Part shown: positions 1 to 12,700 of the stretch, piece by piece | Numbering within the stretch: the first letter of the stretch is position 1 | Layout: every line of letters starts with the position of its first letter | NCBI GenBank assembly: GCA_039000515.1 | Contig: JBCFYV010000001.1 | Coordinates: forward strand, 59,392,234-59,456,233 | DNA length: 64,000 bases | Direction of reading: 5' to 3' | Source: Timema cristinae | Taxonomy: Eukaryota > Arthropoda > Insecta > Phasmatodea > Timematidae | The notes under the pieces: model-generated | Told to the model about the DNA's origin: nothing | What the model saw: only the letters and a program-made list of their open reading frames with translations | Database searches by the model: none | Translations under genes and position numbers: made by a program

Positions 1-225
1 TTACTGCCTGTACATACTATAGCCTACATGTATATTGATAATTACTCTAATGTGGTAGGTATGAGTAAGGGAACTTTTAGAGGTAACCTACACGCATTTG
101 AGTGGAAGGAGAGTGGGAAACTATTTAGAAAAAAATCTAGAAGTATACACGATCGAGATTAAAAACCTGATCTCCCTGTCCTCAGCAGGCCAGTCTAATT
201 AATATGAGACTAACATGTAAGCTCA
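1..225 (-). repeat. tRNA-derived SINE fragment
   Basis: Read on the minus strand, this stretch follows the same order of blocks as the SINE at 7213-7479: a degenerate Pol III B-box region, then the motif CCACTCTCCTTCCA and the downstream body. It is cut by the window start, so the 3' tail is not seen. It is an old, diverged copy with no coding potential. Confidence 0.55.
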
Positions 226-252
226 CACGGCCAATGAAGCAGGTTTGTTTCT

Positions 253-258
253 TTTATT
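253..258 (-). promoter_or_regulatory. Candidate poly(A) signal of the Myb/SANT gene
   Basis: AATAAA on the minus strand, about 250 bases downstream of the stop codon of the Myb/SANT gene (stop at 510-512). It is the nearest canonical hexamer after the stop. The use of this site is inferred. Confidence 0.35.
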
Positions 259-312
259 ATAAATTGTTGTCAGGAGAGTTGCACATATTTTTTTTATCTA
301 AATGGTTAAATC

Positions 313-383
313 CTGAAAATTGAAAAATGACACCTGAACACAGGAATCGAACCCGTGTCCAGGTGTCATCTTTCAATTTTCAG
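313..383. repeat. Long hairpin enclosing a tRNA T-arm-like loop
   Basis: Two 24-base arms (313-336 and 360-383) are inverted copies with one mismatch. The loop between them holds GGAATCGAACCCGTGT, whose complement contains GGTTCGATTCC, a perfect Pol III B box / tRNA T-arm core. The loop itself can pair further (ACAC with GTGT). No acceptor stem or anticodon arm of a real tRNA is present. Confidence 0.6.
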
Positions 384-509
384 AATGTATCTAAACGGTT
401 TAATCCTCACTAAAGTTATTTAGTGAATTAATATTAAATGATAATGGGCTTGAAATAAATGTATTTAAATTTCAAAAGAGTGAATTGTTAAACATGCATG
501 CACTACACA

Positions 510-785
510 TTAAATACAAATGTATATTAGACACAGTTCTTTTTCAAAAGTGACCCAATTTTGTCTGTACAAACCTTTGTTTAAAGTTGTATGGGAGAGA
601 AATTCACTAGTAGGATTGTCCAATTCTGCTTCACTTATCACATCAATATCATGTGCAGAAGTTGATGGTTGAGGTGGGGATGCTGTTAGTGCAGATGATT
701 TAGGTGTTTTTAACAACCTTGGATTCCATGAGGTCCAATTCGAACAGTTTGACAAACTTGTAGGCTTTTCTTTTCTATCAGCTTT
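510..785 (-). CDS. Myb/SANT gene exon 4 (terminal)
   Basis: The acceptor is GTATTTTTAG before AAAGCTGATAG, entered in phase 0 from exon 3. The exon encodes 91 residues ending at TAA (510-512). It begins with Lys-rich sequence and includes a Pro/Ser/Thr-rich segment (TASPPQPSTSAHD). No domain is recognised in it, as is usual for the tail of this family. Confidence 0.7.
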   Translation of the reverse strand, partial: KADRKEKPTSLSNCSNWTSWNPRLLKTPKSSALTASPPQPSTSAHDIDVISEAELDNPTSEFLSHTTLNKGLYRQNWVTFEKELCLIYICI

Positions 786-3700
786 CTAAAAATACAATGC
801 AAGATCATTTTATATTTATTTTATTCTTGCTTTGATTAGGTTTGGTTAAAATTAACACACTTTTTATGTCCATAATATAATGAGCAACTTTACATAATAT
901 TTCTGTATTTCTCTGTAAAAGCAATAAGTTATAGAAACCAGAAAGAGTTAGCTTGGCCAGTGATGTATCATATGGTTTTTTAATGTGTTAAGGTTGCTGA
1001 ATAAAACATAACCCACAGTAGATCTATTTATTCTTTATTTTACTCACTAATCCTGAAACTATAGTTAAACTAAGTATTCAAACAAAGCACTAAACTAGAG
1101 TTTTCTTCCTTCAGTTTAATATACCTCATAATTGAGATGTAAAGACCATTCAAGAGGTAATATTGAAGCATCTAAGTTGACAGTGTGATTGATCTGAAAT
1201 TGTTGGGAGATTAGGTTGCTCTTCTAGCTTCTCATTCACTAGGTGACATACAAACTATTTGGTTGTCAACCAAGATTTTCCTTCACTAGTTCAAGGTTAA
1301 AATTGGTGACATAAGAAACATTTTGACCTTGTGCCTGTGGTGTTAATCTTTTTGAGATTGTATGTTTTAAAGGTGATATTTGTTGAATTAAGTCTGTAAA
1401 TCCTTTTATTCCTTCCTCTTTTTCCTCATAATCAGATATCTTAAACACAAAAATTACTATAAAAACCACCAAAATACCAGAAAATTAACAAAATTAAAAA
1501 CAAATTACTCGAGGGAAAATCTTGTACTGACTGAGATGTGTGGTGACAAAACAAAGTGATATGCTAATGTCCACATATAGCAGGTCAAGCAACTCAATTG
1601 CCCATTCATTGAGGAACTACTTCAAATTGCCATCAGATTCACATGACAGACTATCACTCAAAATATCGCTTTAACAATCTGAATAGGCACATCACTTGCA
1701 ATCTGATTTTGTGTGCCCGCTGACTTGGATATACATGGGAAATTTTGTCAACAGTGATAAGATTATCAAACCGGTCGCTTCAATTTCACCTTCATGTGGG
1801 CTACTTAAAAATGTTTTCCATTACAATTTGATCCTATAGACCTATCTGTACACAGGCTTTTTATTTTATTTAGGCTACTCATATTTGCCTTTGTTGCATA
1901 ATTAACAGTTAGGGCCTATAATAGATAAGACGGAAACCAAACAATTAGGCCTAATTTAAAAGTTTAGTTTTAGGACAAAAAAATTATACATAGACCTATA
2001 GGCTTTAATGACCTATTACAAACGACATTGTTTGGCCATTTGATGCATCATTGCCTAGAACACTAGTTTTTTTGTTTCCTGTTAAAATTCAGAATAACCT
2101 TCTACCTTAAATCTAGTAATTTTTAGTCAAACTCGCTGTTGGAACCTGCGAAACATAATGCTAACGAGAATGGAGTCAAAGGTTCTTATAATCGTCCAGC
2201 TATAAATTCACTATTAAAAAAAGGAATTAAAATATTTAACTGTTAAAGTGTTTTTTTTTTAGTTTAATGTGATTAATAATGCAATTATACTGTATAGTGT
2301 CATTAACTTGAAAAAAAAAGTTTCTTAAATTAATTGATTGTGTCCTAACACCTCTAAAGCTTATAATGAAAATATAATTAGCTTACTTACCTCATATTCA
2401 ACTTCTGGTACTAATAAACTTCGTTCCTCAAGATGACCTTCTTCTGAAATAGGCCTAGGAGCCATACCAGTACTGGTACCTATTAAAGATAAAATAAATT
2501 TTAATACCTGTAAACTTAATTTATTTTGTTAGACAGTCAAATTTTAACTTGGAATCAAAATTACTACATGCATAGCCTAGACTAGCAAGGGATTAAGATG
2601 TGGCTTGGCAAAATAAAAAAATTGAATAGTATAGGCCTATTTTGTTTTATTCTTCCAAAACATTTTGGGACAATTTTAAAAAAAAACTTAAAAACACTAA
2701 ATTAATACTAACATAACACACAAATGATAAAAAGGGAAAAATGCTTGGTTAATCAACTGTTCATCACTAAAAATATTTGTTAAAGAAAACTTAAATCATA
2801 AAACAAGACCTACACTAAAATTACTATATTAGTAAAATACTGTATGTATTTATATTATAGTAACGTGTTTAGTCATCATTCCTCAGAGACGCTAATGATT
2901 AAAGGTTAAGGCAAATTAAAAGTTTGAATAATGTAAAAATATTGCAACACCAACCTGAAAAATCTTGGCCTAAATCTAAATCACTGTCAAAGGTGCTTTT
3001 AAGTCCATCAACTGACAGTGAAATCATTGACCTAATTTGTTCGCTAATGGGGTTTGTTTGGTTTATGCTGGCTCTTCCGCCTCCAGTCTTAAAAATCTCT
3101 ATCCTTTCATCTGCTACATCTTTTCTTGTCTTTTTTTTTAGATTTTGCCATTTAGCCCTGAGTTCTTTTGCCGTTCTAAAGTAAAATCCACCTCTACTAC
3201 CCTGGTGGAAAAGCACAGGACAATACCATAGTAAACCAAGGAAAACCATAGTTGGTTTTGTATGGTTCTTTAAGGTCCAAGGCAAACCAAGGAAATCCAG
3301 ACCATTACTCATGTGTGGACTTCTACGGATTTGTCAGGTTCTCCCATGGACAGAGAATACCAATGGGAACCAGACATTGTCTGGAACATTCGGGGTCTGT
3401 GGTTTTAAATGGTTTTCTTTGGGAAGTGGAAAACAAATGCAAACCAGATTTTGTCTGGAACACTTTGGGTCTGTGGTTTGATCTGTTTCTTGATGGTATG
3501 ATCCAAACCATTGCAATCCAGACTTGGTCTGGAACACTCTCGATCTATGATTTGGTCTGGGTTTATTTGAGACAGAACAAATCAGTGCAAACCAGACTTT
3601 GTCTGAAACACTCTAGATCTATGGTTGGATCTGGGTTTCTTTGAGACAAAACAAACCAGTTCAAACCATACTTTATCTGGAACACTCTTGATCTGGGGGT

Positions 3701-6700
3701 TAGTCCGGGTTTCTTTGGAACAGAAGAAACCAATGCAAACCAGACTTTGTCTGGAACACTTTGGGTCTGTGGTTTGACCTGTTTCTTGATTGTATGAGCC
3801 AAACCATTGCAATCCAGACTTGGTCTGTAACGCTCCATGTCTATGGTTATATCTGGTTTTCCTTGGGACAAAACAAACCAGACTTTGTCTGGAACACTCT
3901 CAATCTCCGGTTTGGTCTGGGTTTCTTTGAGACAGAACAAACCAGTGCAAACCAGACTTTGTCTGGAACACCCCGAGACTTTGGTTATGTCTGGTTCTTT
4001 TTGGGATGGGCCAAACCTATATGAACCAGACTTTATATGGAACACTTCGTGTCTGTGGCTTAGTTTGATTTTCTTTGTGATGGAAAAAACTAACGCAAAC
4101 TAGACTTTATCTGGAGACTCTGTGACTGTGGATTTTAATGGTTCTCTCTGGGACGAAACAAACCAATATAAAACAGACTTTGTCTAGAACACTCTGGGAC
4201 TGTGATATTTTCTGGTTATCACTAGGACGGAACAAACCAGTGCAAACCTTACTTTGCTTAGAACCCTCTGGTATTTTTTATTTTCTGGTTTACTCCGGGA
4301 CGGGCCAAACCAATACAACCCTGACCTTGTCTGGAAAACTCTGGGACTATGATTTGGTCTGGTTCTTTTTGGGGATGAATAAACCAATGCAGACCAGATT
4401 TTGTCTGAAACATTCTGGTACTGTGGATTAGTCTTGTTCTCTTCTGGACGTGACTAACTAATACGAACCAGACATTGTCTGGAACACTCTGGGTCTGTGG
4501 CTTAGTCTGGTTCTCTTAGGTACTAAACTAAACAATGGAAACCAAACTTTGTCTGGAACACTCTAGTACTGTAGTTTTAATGGTTCTCTTTGCGACAGGC
4601 CAAACCAATACGAACCAGACTTTATCTAGTAAACTCTGGACTGTATTTTTTCTGGTTTCCTCTGGGACGAGCCACACAATTTATACAAACCAAGATTTGT
4701 CTGGAATTGTAGTTTTTTTCAGGTTTTCTCTGAGACGGGTCAAACCAATACGAATCAAACTTTGTATGGATTACTCTTGGTGTAGGGTTTAGTCTGGTTT
4801 TCTCTGGGACAATCCAAACCAATACTAAACAGACTTTGCCTGGAACAATCTGTTGCTATGGTTTGACAGCCCAAACCAACACGAGCCAGGCTTTGTCTTG
4901 AAACCTTTGGAACTGTATTTTTTTTTCTGGTTTTCTTTGGTACGGGTCAAACCAATACGAAACAGACTAATATATAATTGCCTTTAATATTGAAAGGTGT
5001 GAAGGCTTGTTTAAAAAAAAAAAATCTCACAGGAACTTAAGCAGAGAATTGTTGCCTACATAGGCCTACCCATATAATTGTGTGGGTTGCTCCTCTAACA
5101 CTAGACAACAACGTTTATTACGTCATATTGATGCTAATGGTGATAAAAAAAAATAAAAAAAATACTTTTTATTCTTAATTATATGATTTAATGTGTCTTC
5201 ATTTTCATAACATGTTTCCCAAGTTGTTAGCCTCCATTTAGTAGTCCTTGGTATAGCCTTGCCTGGTCTATAATTTGGTTCCAAATATTGCTTTTTTTAA
5301 ATATACGTCTAAATAATAGAAACATATTTTAATGCATGGTTATTCAGAATTCAGAATAAATATCACTCACGAAAAGCTATTTATAATAATAAACGTGTCC
5401 AAGCTTCAATGAATCAAATTTGGGTTAGCTCATACCCTATATAAGATTAAGAAAGTACGCGAAAGCAGAAAATGAAAATAATCATACCAAGTACACAGCC
5501 AATATGATTAAAGCTCAAACAAAACATAATAATGAATGAAGTACAACCATGAAAGGAGGGAACACAAAACAAAATTAATGTTATTAATTTATTTATTATA
5601 ATCACCCTATATTCATTTTTACATTAATGTAGGGGAGATAAAACAAACCATTTAATTATATATTATTAAATGCTAGTTGAAAAAAATTCATTTAGGACGA
5701 CATTTTCACAGTGATGTTGGTATGACTGTTTACCCAAACGTTAATATTTCAACCGTTATGAATTTCTTAACATCAGTCATCAACGTTCTTTTTGTCTTGA
5801 GATTTCAAAAGCGTGCCCTATTGCTATAAAAGTTTTTTTGCGTAAAATATTTAATTGGGTAAGATTTTCAAATGATCTCCATTTTGAAATAGAAATAAAA
5901 TATATCTAAGATCTAAACGGTGAGGATGGAACTATTAAAGAAAATCAGGTTTGCCATGTAGTACTACGAAATGGAGAATATTAGGAAAAAGCATTTGTAG
6001 TATAGGAGGTATAAGTTTAAGTAGATTCGATAATATTGATATGAATTTAGATTACTATACCGGTACTTGAATTATGATTTGAAATTTATAATTAGACTAG
6101 CAAGATATTTAATTTTTGTATAGTAAATTAAAGTAAATTGCCTATTTATAATAATAATAATACGTGTTTGTGTTAAGCGCTACACTGGACGTGGAGAGGC
6201 AAATCACTTGTCTATTTTAAGTGTTTTATATTTATATAAAATCTTAGTCTGAAGAAATACAGTAGGGGTAAATCATTGGCCTAAACAACTTAAGAATTAT
6301 GTGTAGGGTGATGCAGTGGCGTCACTAGGGTCGGTGTCTCCCTTACAATTATTAAAATCAAGCTTACTATCAATTTTAATTTTTGTATAATGTGAACTAA
6401 TGCAAGTGTAAATTGTTTAAATGTAATTATTTTTGGATTATATGAATACTAACACCCATTGGCGAGTATCGAGTACTAGCCAGAAGAAAATTTCTGTGAA
6501 AAGGAGGCTTAGAGGAGGTAGTTAGCCAAAGCTATTTCGCGTAATCCTCGCCCATTTTTACTTAGTCTTTTCTAGAAACTATTCGGAATAGTCTTTATCA
6601 GGCAAATGTTAGAAAATTACACACGTCTTGAAGCTATTTGGAGTAGTCCTCTCCTGGCAAATTTTTAAAAATGTGTCGATATAAGCTATTTGGAGTGCTC

Positions 6701-9700
6701 TTCATTTGGCAAGTCTTTGAAACTTAAATGCCTCTAGATAGAATGTATTTGAGGTAGTCTTTGTTTAGCAAATTTTTGAAATTTTTAATGACTTAGAATA
6801 TATTTTGAGTAATCTTCAATTGCCAAGTTTTTGAAAATTAAGTATGCCATGAAATTACTTGGAATAGTGTTCGCTTGACAATTTAAAAAAAAATTAGATA
6901 GCCTCTAAAAGGGGTGATCTTCACTTGAAAACTATATTACTCTTACAAGCCTGCAAAAGGTATTTATTTTAAATTTGTATTAACCTAATTAGTGCCAACT
7001 AATAGAGAAAATTGACAAGTTACAAAGTTTTTTATTTAGTTTTTAATTTTATTACAGGTAGGGGAGACCTTGGACTAAATTAAATTAATTCCTAAGGGGG
7101 GGGGGGGGGGGGGGCTTGTCCATCGGGACAACGAAAGATATCCCACTGGGCCGATTCCATTTGGATTGCCACCACTACTTTTTAAAGCTATCCATTAAAT
7201 TCTAAGTGATTGTTTTTATTAAATTTAATCCACCTCAATGGTGTAGTTTGCTAACACGCTTGATTCTTGTTGAGCTAGACTGCCGAGAACAAGGAGATTG
7301 AGGTTTGAATCTCGCTCGGGTGAACTTGGGGATGGTTTTCCACTCTCCTTCCACACAAATGTGTGTTCATTTTATCTACATTCAACCTTGCAAACTCCTA
7401 GCCCATTACTGTAACTAGTACTAATGTGTACAACCCGAACAGTTAGTAGGGCATGATGCCAAATTAAATAAAAATTAAATTTTAATTGATTAGATGTGGG
7501 AGTGCCCTAAATACTTCATATGTGAAGATATATTATACGATGACATTAACTGTAAGACCTTCCCATTAGACCTATAACGTTGAGATTTTTCAAGCAGGTA
7601 GCCCCTGGAATTCAAAATGGTGAAAGAATATTTGTTGACCAAAAATTTCCTTGGGTGCTTACCTGTTGTTTTATTGTGTTGTTTAGAGGCTAAAACAATT
7701 TCTTAAACCAAGCATTAGTTTACTCATTACTGACTGTTAGTAGCTTTGTAACCCATATAAGTAGCAGGTGGAGGATCGGTTTTAAAAACTTATGTTACAT
7801 ATTTCGAAAATAGACTGGGGAATTGGGGGTGGTTTTTCCTAAATTGTTTTACACATCTTCCATGCAAATGTGGGTTCATGTCTTCTAAATTCAACCTTCC
7901 CAATTCCTAATCCATTAGCATAATTAGTACATAAGCGTATAACCCGAATGGGTAGTAAGATGGGGTGCTAAATAAAAATAAATATCTTAACAATTTAGAA
8001 GCATTTTTGAGCATGTCGGAATAGAGTATATTACATCATCAAGTACTGCTTCCAGCCTTGAATGGGTCTTTTAAGTATATTTACTGATGTTTAAAGTGGA
8101 CTAAATAGTGACTTAACTATCAATTATGTACCTGAAAAAATCAGCTACCCATGTTTTATTTCAAAATATTGTGTACGCCAAAATGAAGTCTAAAGATTAC
8201 AACAAGGATCTTTGTCCTTAAAATCCCCATATTTTGAGTTTTATTATTTATTTTGTGATGTGATATTAGCTCATTTCAATGCTTTTTTTAACCATATTTG
8301 TGGAACTTTGTGACTAGGCTTGATGAAAAAGGTTTCTAGATTTAGCCTCCCTCTAACTAAATACATTACTTTTATTAATAGGCTCCCAACAGGTGATACT
8401 GAAGATATAAACAACCTGTGGTATTTGATCTGCATAGTGACGAGAAGCTCCCTTCAGTAAGTATCGCTGAACCATTATTAATTAATAACACAAATATTAC
8501 AATATTACAATATTATATCAACGAAAACGACTACGGCGAATAGAGAATAGACAATCATGCAAAATCTGATATTATAAACAGAAATCATCCTATCTACACA
8601 CCTCAACATCTTTAAAATTTACATTAAAGTTACAAACTCCATATTTTAATACAAAGCAAAGTATTTCAAAAAAAAATCAATGGATTTGTAATACAAGGAA
8701 ACACTAATACAGGCAAATCGGTGATCATAAGGTTACTTACACATGACATGGAACCAACTCTCATAAGCCGTGAAAGAGATAGAACTGGCTTCCACTATGA
8801 TCAGCTTCCTTCAGCAACATGTGCACTATTAATCGACAACACATCCGTAGGGACCTGGAAACTACTACTAGAAGGAGCGACTGTACCTACAGACATTAAA
8901 CATTCAGACAAAGAAGACATAAAGAGACTTCCAATATACCTGACAACAAACAACCCACTAACTACATGGTGCGACGACAATAAAATTGCCCCAATAAATA
9001 AACACATTTTAAGACATGAATTCAATAAAACCATAAAACATTACAAGACAAATGACTTCATTAAAGCACCACAACACAACCTAACCAGAATTGACTTTAC
9101 TGAAGAAATATAACAACTTGACTGAATTCACAAATTTTACCAGGTACCATGGAAGACATGACTAACATAGTACACAAAAAAAGAAAAAGGGACGGTGACA
9201 CCAGCAAAGGAGTAGGATTTGGACAAACCCAATAGTCATCTATACAAGACGGACATGGAAAAACATCAAACCAACTACAGACGGTTTAATGTTCCCCATA
9301 TCACGATATGCAAAAGGTAAAGTGATAAAATGCAGGTGGTACGATCTCGAATTCACTGATAACCAAAAACCAGTTATTTTAACATATCATGCCTTTCATT
9401 TTTGGATTAACGGAGGAAAAGATGACACAAAAAATAGGAGTATTTCTATTTTTAATACATTATCTAGTGTCATGTTAGGTATGAACATGTACGACTTTCA
9501 ATTCAGGATAACAAACCAATCAACACTAAGAAAAAAACTTCTAACTCAAGGTAATACATCATACACTATATATGACTTTGAAACATCCCAAAATGTAATG
9601 GTTGTAACATCAGTAAGAAGAGAAGTTGAAGAAACATTCACAGCTAAATAGTTATTATTCCCATGGAAAAGAGTGACAGACACACTACAACAAAATTACA

Positions 9701-12700
9701 CAAGTGATAATTTTAAATATGAAGAAATAGCAACAGGTCACTGAAAAATGTTTAATGTTAAATCACAATGACTGAGTGCAAGAAAATTCTAGGACAAATA
9801 CACAATAAATTAAAATTACTTTTATTATATGATACCAGGAATAGACGGAGTTAATACAAACATGAATCAATGGTCGGTTTCTTCAAAAACAGAAGATTAC
9901 ATAAGAAAATACCAAATAAGAAACTATGTAGATAGACCAGCTATTTACCTGACAAGTTCTAAATTTAAAAGTGAAGACACAACTATGAAATTCTCTTACA
10001 GAATTAAACTAGAAACTAAATTCAAATACAACAGACTACTACTACCACCAGACACAAAAAATGACCAACCATTCGCAATAAATACATATAGCTTACCGGT
10101 TGGTCAAAAATTAACAACAGGTGAACTAAAATTAGTATTCTTGCCTAAATCAATTACAACATAAATGTATTTAAACTGGAACAAAATAATGTCTCGCCAG
10201 TACCTACAGGTAAAAAAAGAGGGCCATGGCAGGGCTTAAGCAGGCAGTTCCCTAAGCGCTCAACATGGATCTATGTTAAAGATGCTGAACAAAAGATCTT
10301 TCTATCCAGTTATCTAGATAAAACACCATTAGAAGAAAACACTCCACACAAAAACAAAAAGATCTCCATCGTCCTACAAACTGATGACCGGCCCTGGCTG
10401 GGCATAGGGGGGTCCAGCTCTATTGTGTGGGGGTATAGCCACTATGTGACTGCAATCATTGATTGCATACCCCACACATAATGGTGGTCCCCTGGCAAAA
10501 GGAGCGTAACCATTTTAACCTGGAGGCTGATTATCTGAGTAAATTAATTGTTTGTGCCCAGGTACAAGTGTAGTCCATTTTTTTGAGATTCATAATATAA
10601 CTTCAAATATTGAACCAAACTAAACAATTAATATTGTATTATATTCTTCAAACTGTAGTGATTATAATGATTTGTAAAATAATATGTTGTGCTGATTACC
10701 TCCGTGGCTAAAATTCTTTAAGTTAGAAAATAAAAATTTACTTTTGAAGAACAAATTCAGTAAAATTCTTAAAACTTAACCAAATAAACTTTGATTCACA
10801 CCAAAATTGAGTGTTAATTTGCGAACAGGCTAACTTGAATATGGCTTAGAGACAAGGGTAAACTGGCACACTGCAAGCAACCAAAGAATACAAATATGAC
10901 AGCCCTTAAGGTGGTTGCCTTGGTGAGTGACAAAAGTATAAACTTTTGTAAGGCCACACGGTAAATACATTGGTCTGCATACACACATACTTAAACTTTC
11001 AATATCTACCATTTCTTTTGAAGTACATATTGTCGTCGCTGACAACTAAAAACGAATGAAATATTCACTCTGGTAAGCTTGTCGGTGCAGGGTACCCGTG
11101 CGAACCTGCTTTCATTATGAACGGTCCCATCTGTAAACACACTCTCATAATGAGCTGACACAGGAAACCTGCTTTCTTTCTGTGCACACCTTAAATCATG
11201 GTATGCTTAATAGTCACTACTTTCAATTGGTCAAAGCTAAACAAATCTATACTCAAGTTCATTGTTTCATGAACAATTTTTTTTATTCTAGGTAATCGGA
11301 CAGGGATACCTTCATCCAACCAAAAAAACTTTAGGTTTAGTTTATAATAATAAAAGTGTTTGTGTGTGAGTGTGTTTATTAGTGTGTGATGCCCAGCCAA
11401 ATCTATGGCACGCAGAGATCTCAAATTTTTAATCAAGCTATTTTTAACAAATATTTGAAGAAAATATTTTCCATATGGTTTATAATTACATTTCAGAGAT
11501 ACGGGCACTACGGGGGGAGGGCTTATATAATTCTTATACCACAGTGGGTCACGGGCAACGCCGTGCGAGATTGCTAGTATTTAAATAAAAGTGATAACCT
11601 TATCACATCTACCAAATCAAAATTCTCATTGTAATGCCGGGATCACGATCAACTGAACGTTAACTTAATGTAACTTAATGTAATGTTCACTTAAAGTTAA
11701 CTTAACTTATGTGTGATCACAATTCACTTAACTTGACGTAACAGCTCGAGCTAAACATATGCATTCTCGAGTATGATCTGTGGTTTTGTACTATTTATAA
11801 AGTGATGATCTGTGAATGTTTACAGTTTTCAATCAATATAATAAATATCTATTATTAAACCTTTTTGATAAATTTAGTTCCTTATTTTAGTTCAATTATT
11901 TTGTTTCAATTTCTGATCACTAGAACTTACGCTAAAGAGTAAACATAATACCAACAAATGAAATACTAAATAGCCCTGTTAACGTCACTCGCATAATGAT
12001 TGGCTGGTTAGATCACGTGATACCCTTCAAGTAACATAAAGTAAGGTAAAAGACCTCCCAAGACATCTCTTACGTTAAGTTAACTGCAAGTCAACGTTAA
12101 GTTAAGTTCATCATGATCACTTCCATTTAAACACACGAGGAGGTCCTTTACGTTAAGTTGATCGGGATCCCGGCATAAGCCATTTTAAAAGTCCAATAGT
12201 ATCACTTCTAGTACTGTGAATGATTTGTTGCAGTCCTTGCTCATACTTTTGCCCAAACTTTCTTGCGTCACATAATTTGGAAGGGCTCATTGGAACTGGA
12301 ACATATTTAACTGGGGTTTAGATTGATACTGAATATTTTCTAGTAAAGTGTGTTAAGTCAGACAAAGAAACTGTCCCTTTTAGTTAGTAGTTTATTATAA
12401 TGGTCTTAAATTATTGCCAATAAGTTCGTCTCTTATATGTTTAAAGATTCACAGCAAGAAATTGTATAAGAGTACTGTGGAAAGCCAATCAAAATCCCTA
12501 GGTTGAATTTATCAGAGTTCTAGTCACCAAAACAAACAATTATGAAGAGGATGATGATGATGATACCTATTTGAACAAATTTGAGGTTTCCAAAAATTAA
12601 AGAGCAAGAACTTACATTTTATTTCATAATTTGTACCTTTAACATATTGGTTTGTGTAGTTTCACCTTTTTGCCATTTCTTTATGCTTTAATGACAGAAA

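Noticed and set aside
3563..4045. Open frames of 60-160 codons across 3.25-4.8 kb on both strands
   Set aside because: Repeat-driven frames of the 73-bp array.
12541..12570. GATGATGATGAT stretch as a regulatory site
   Set aside because: A very short simple repeat with no other support.
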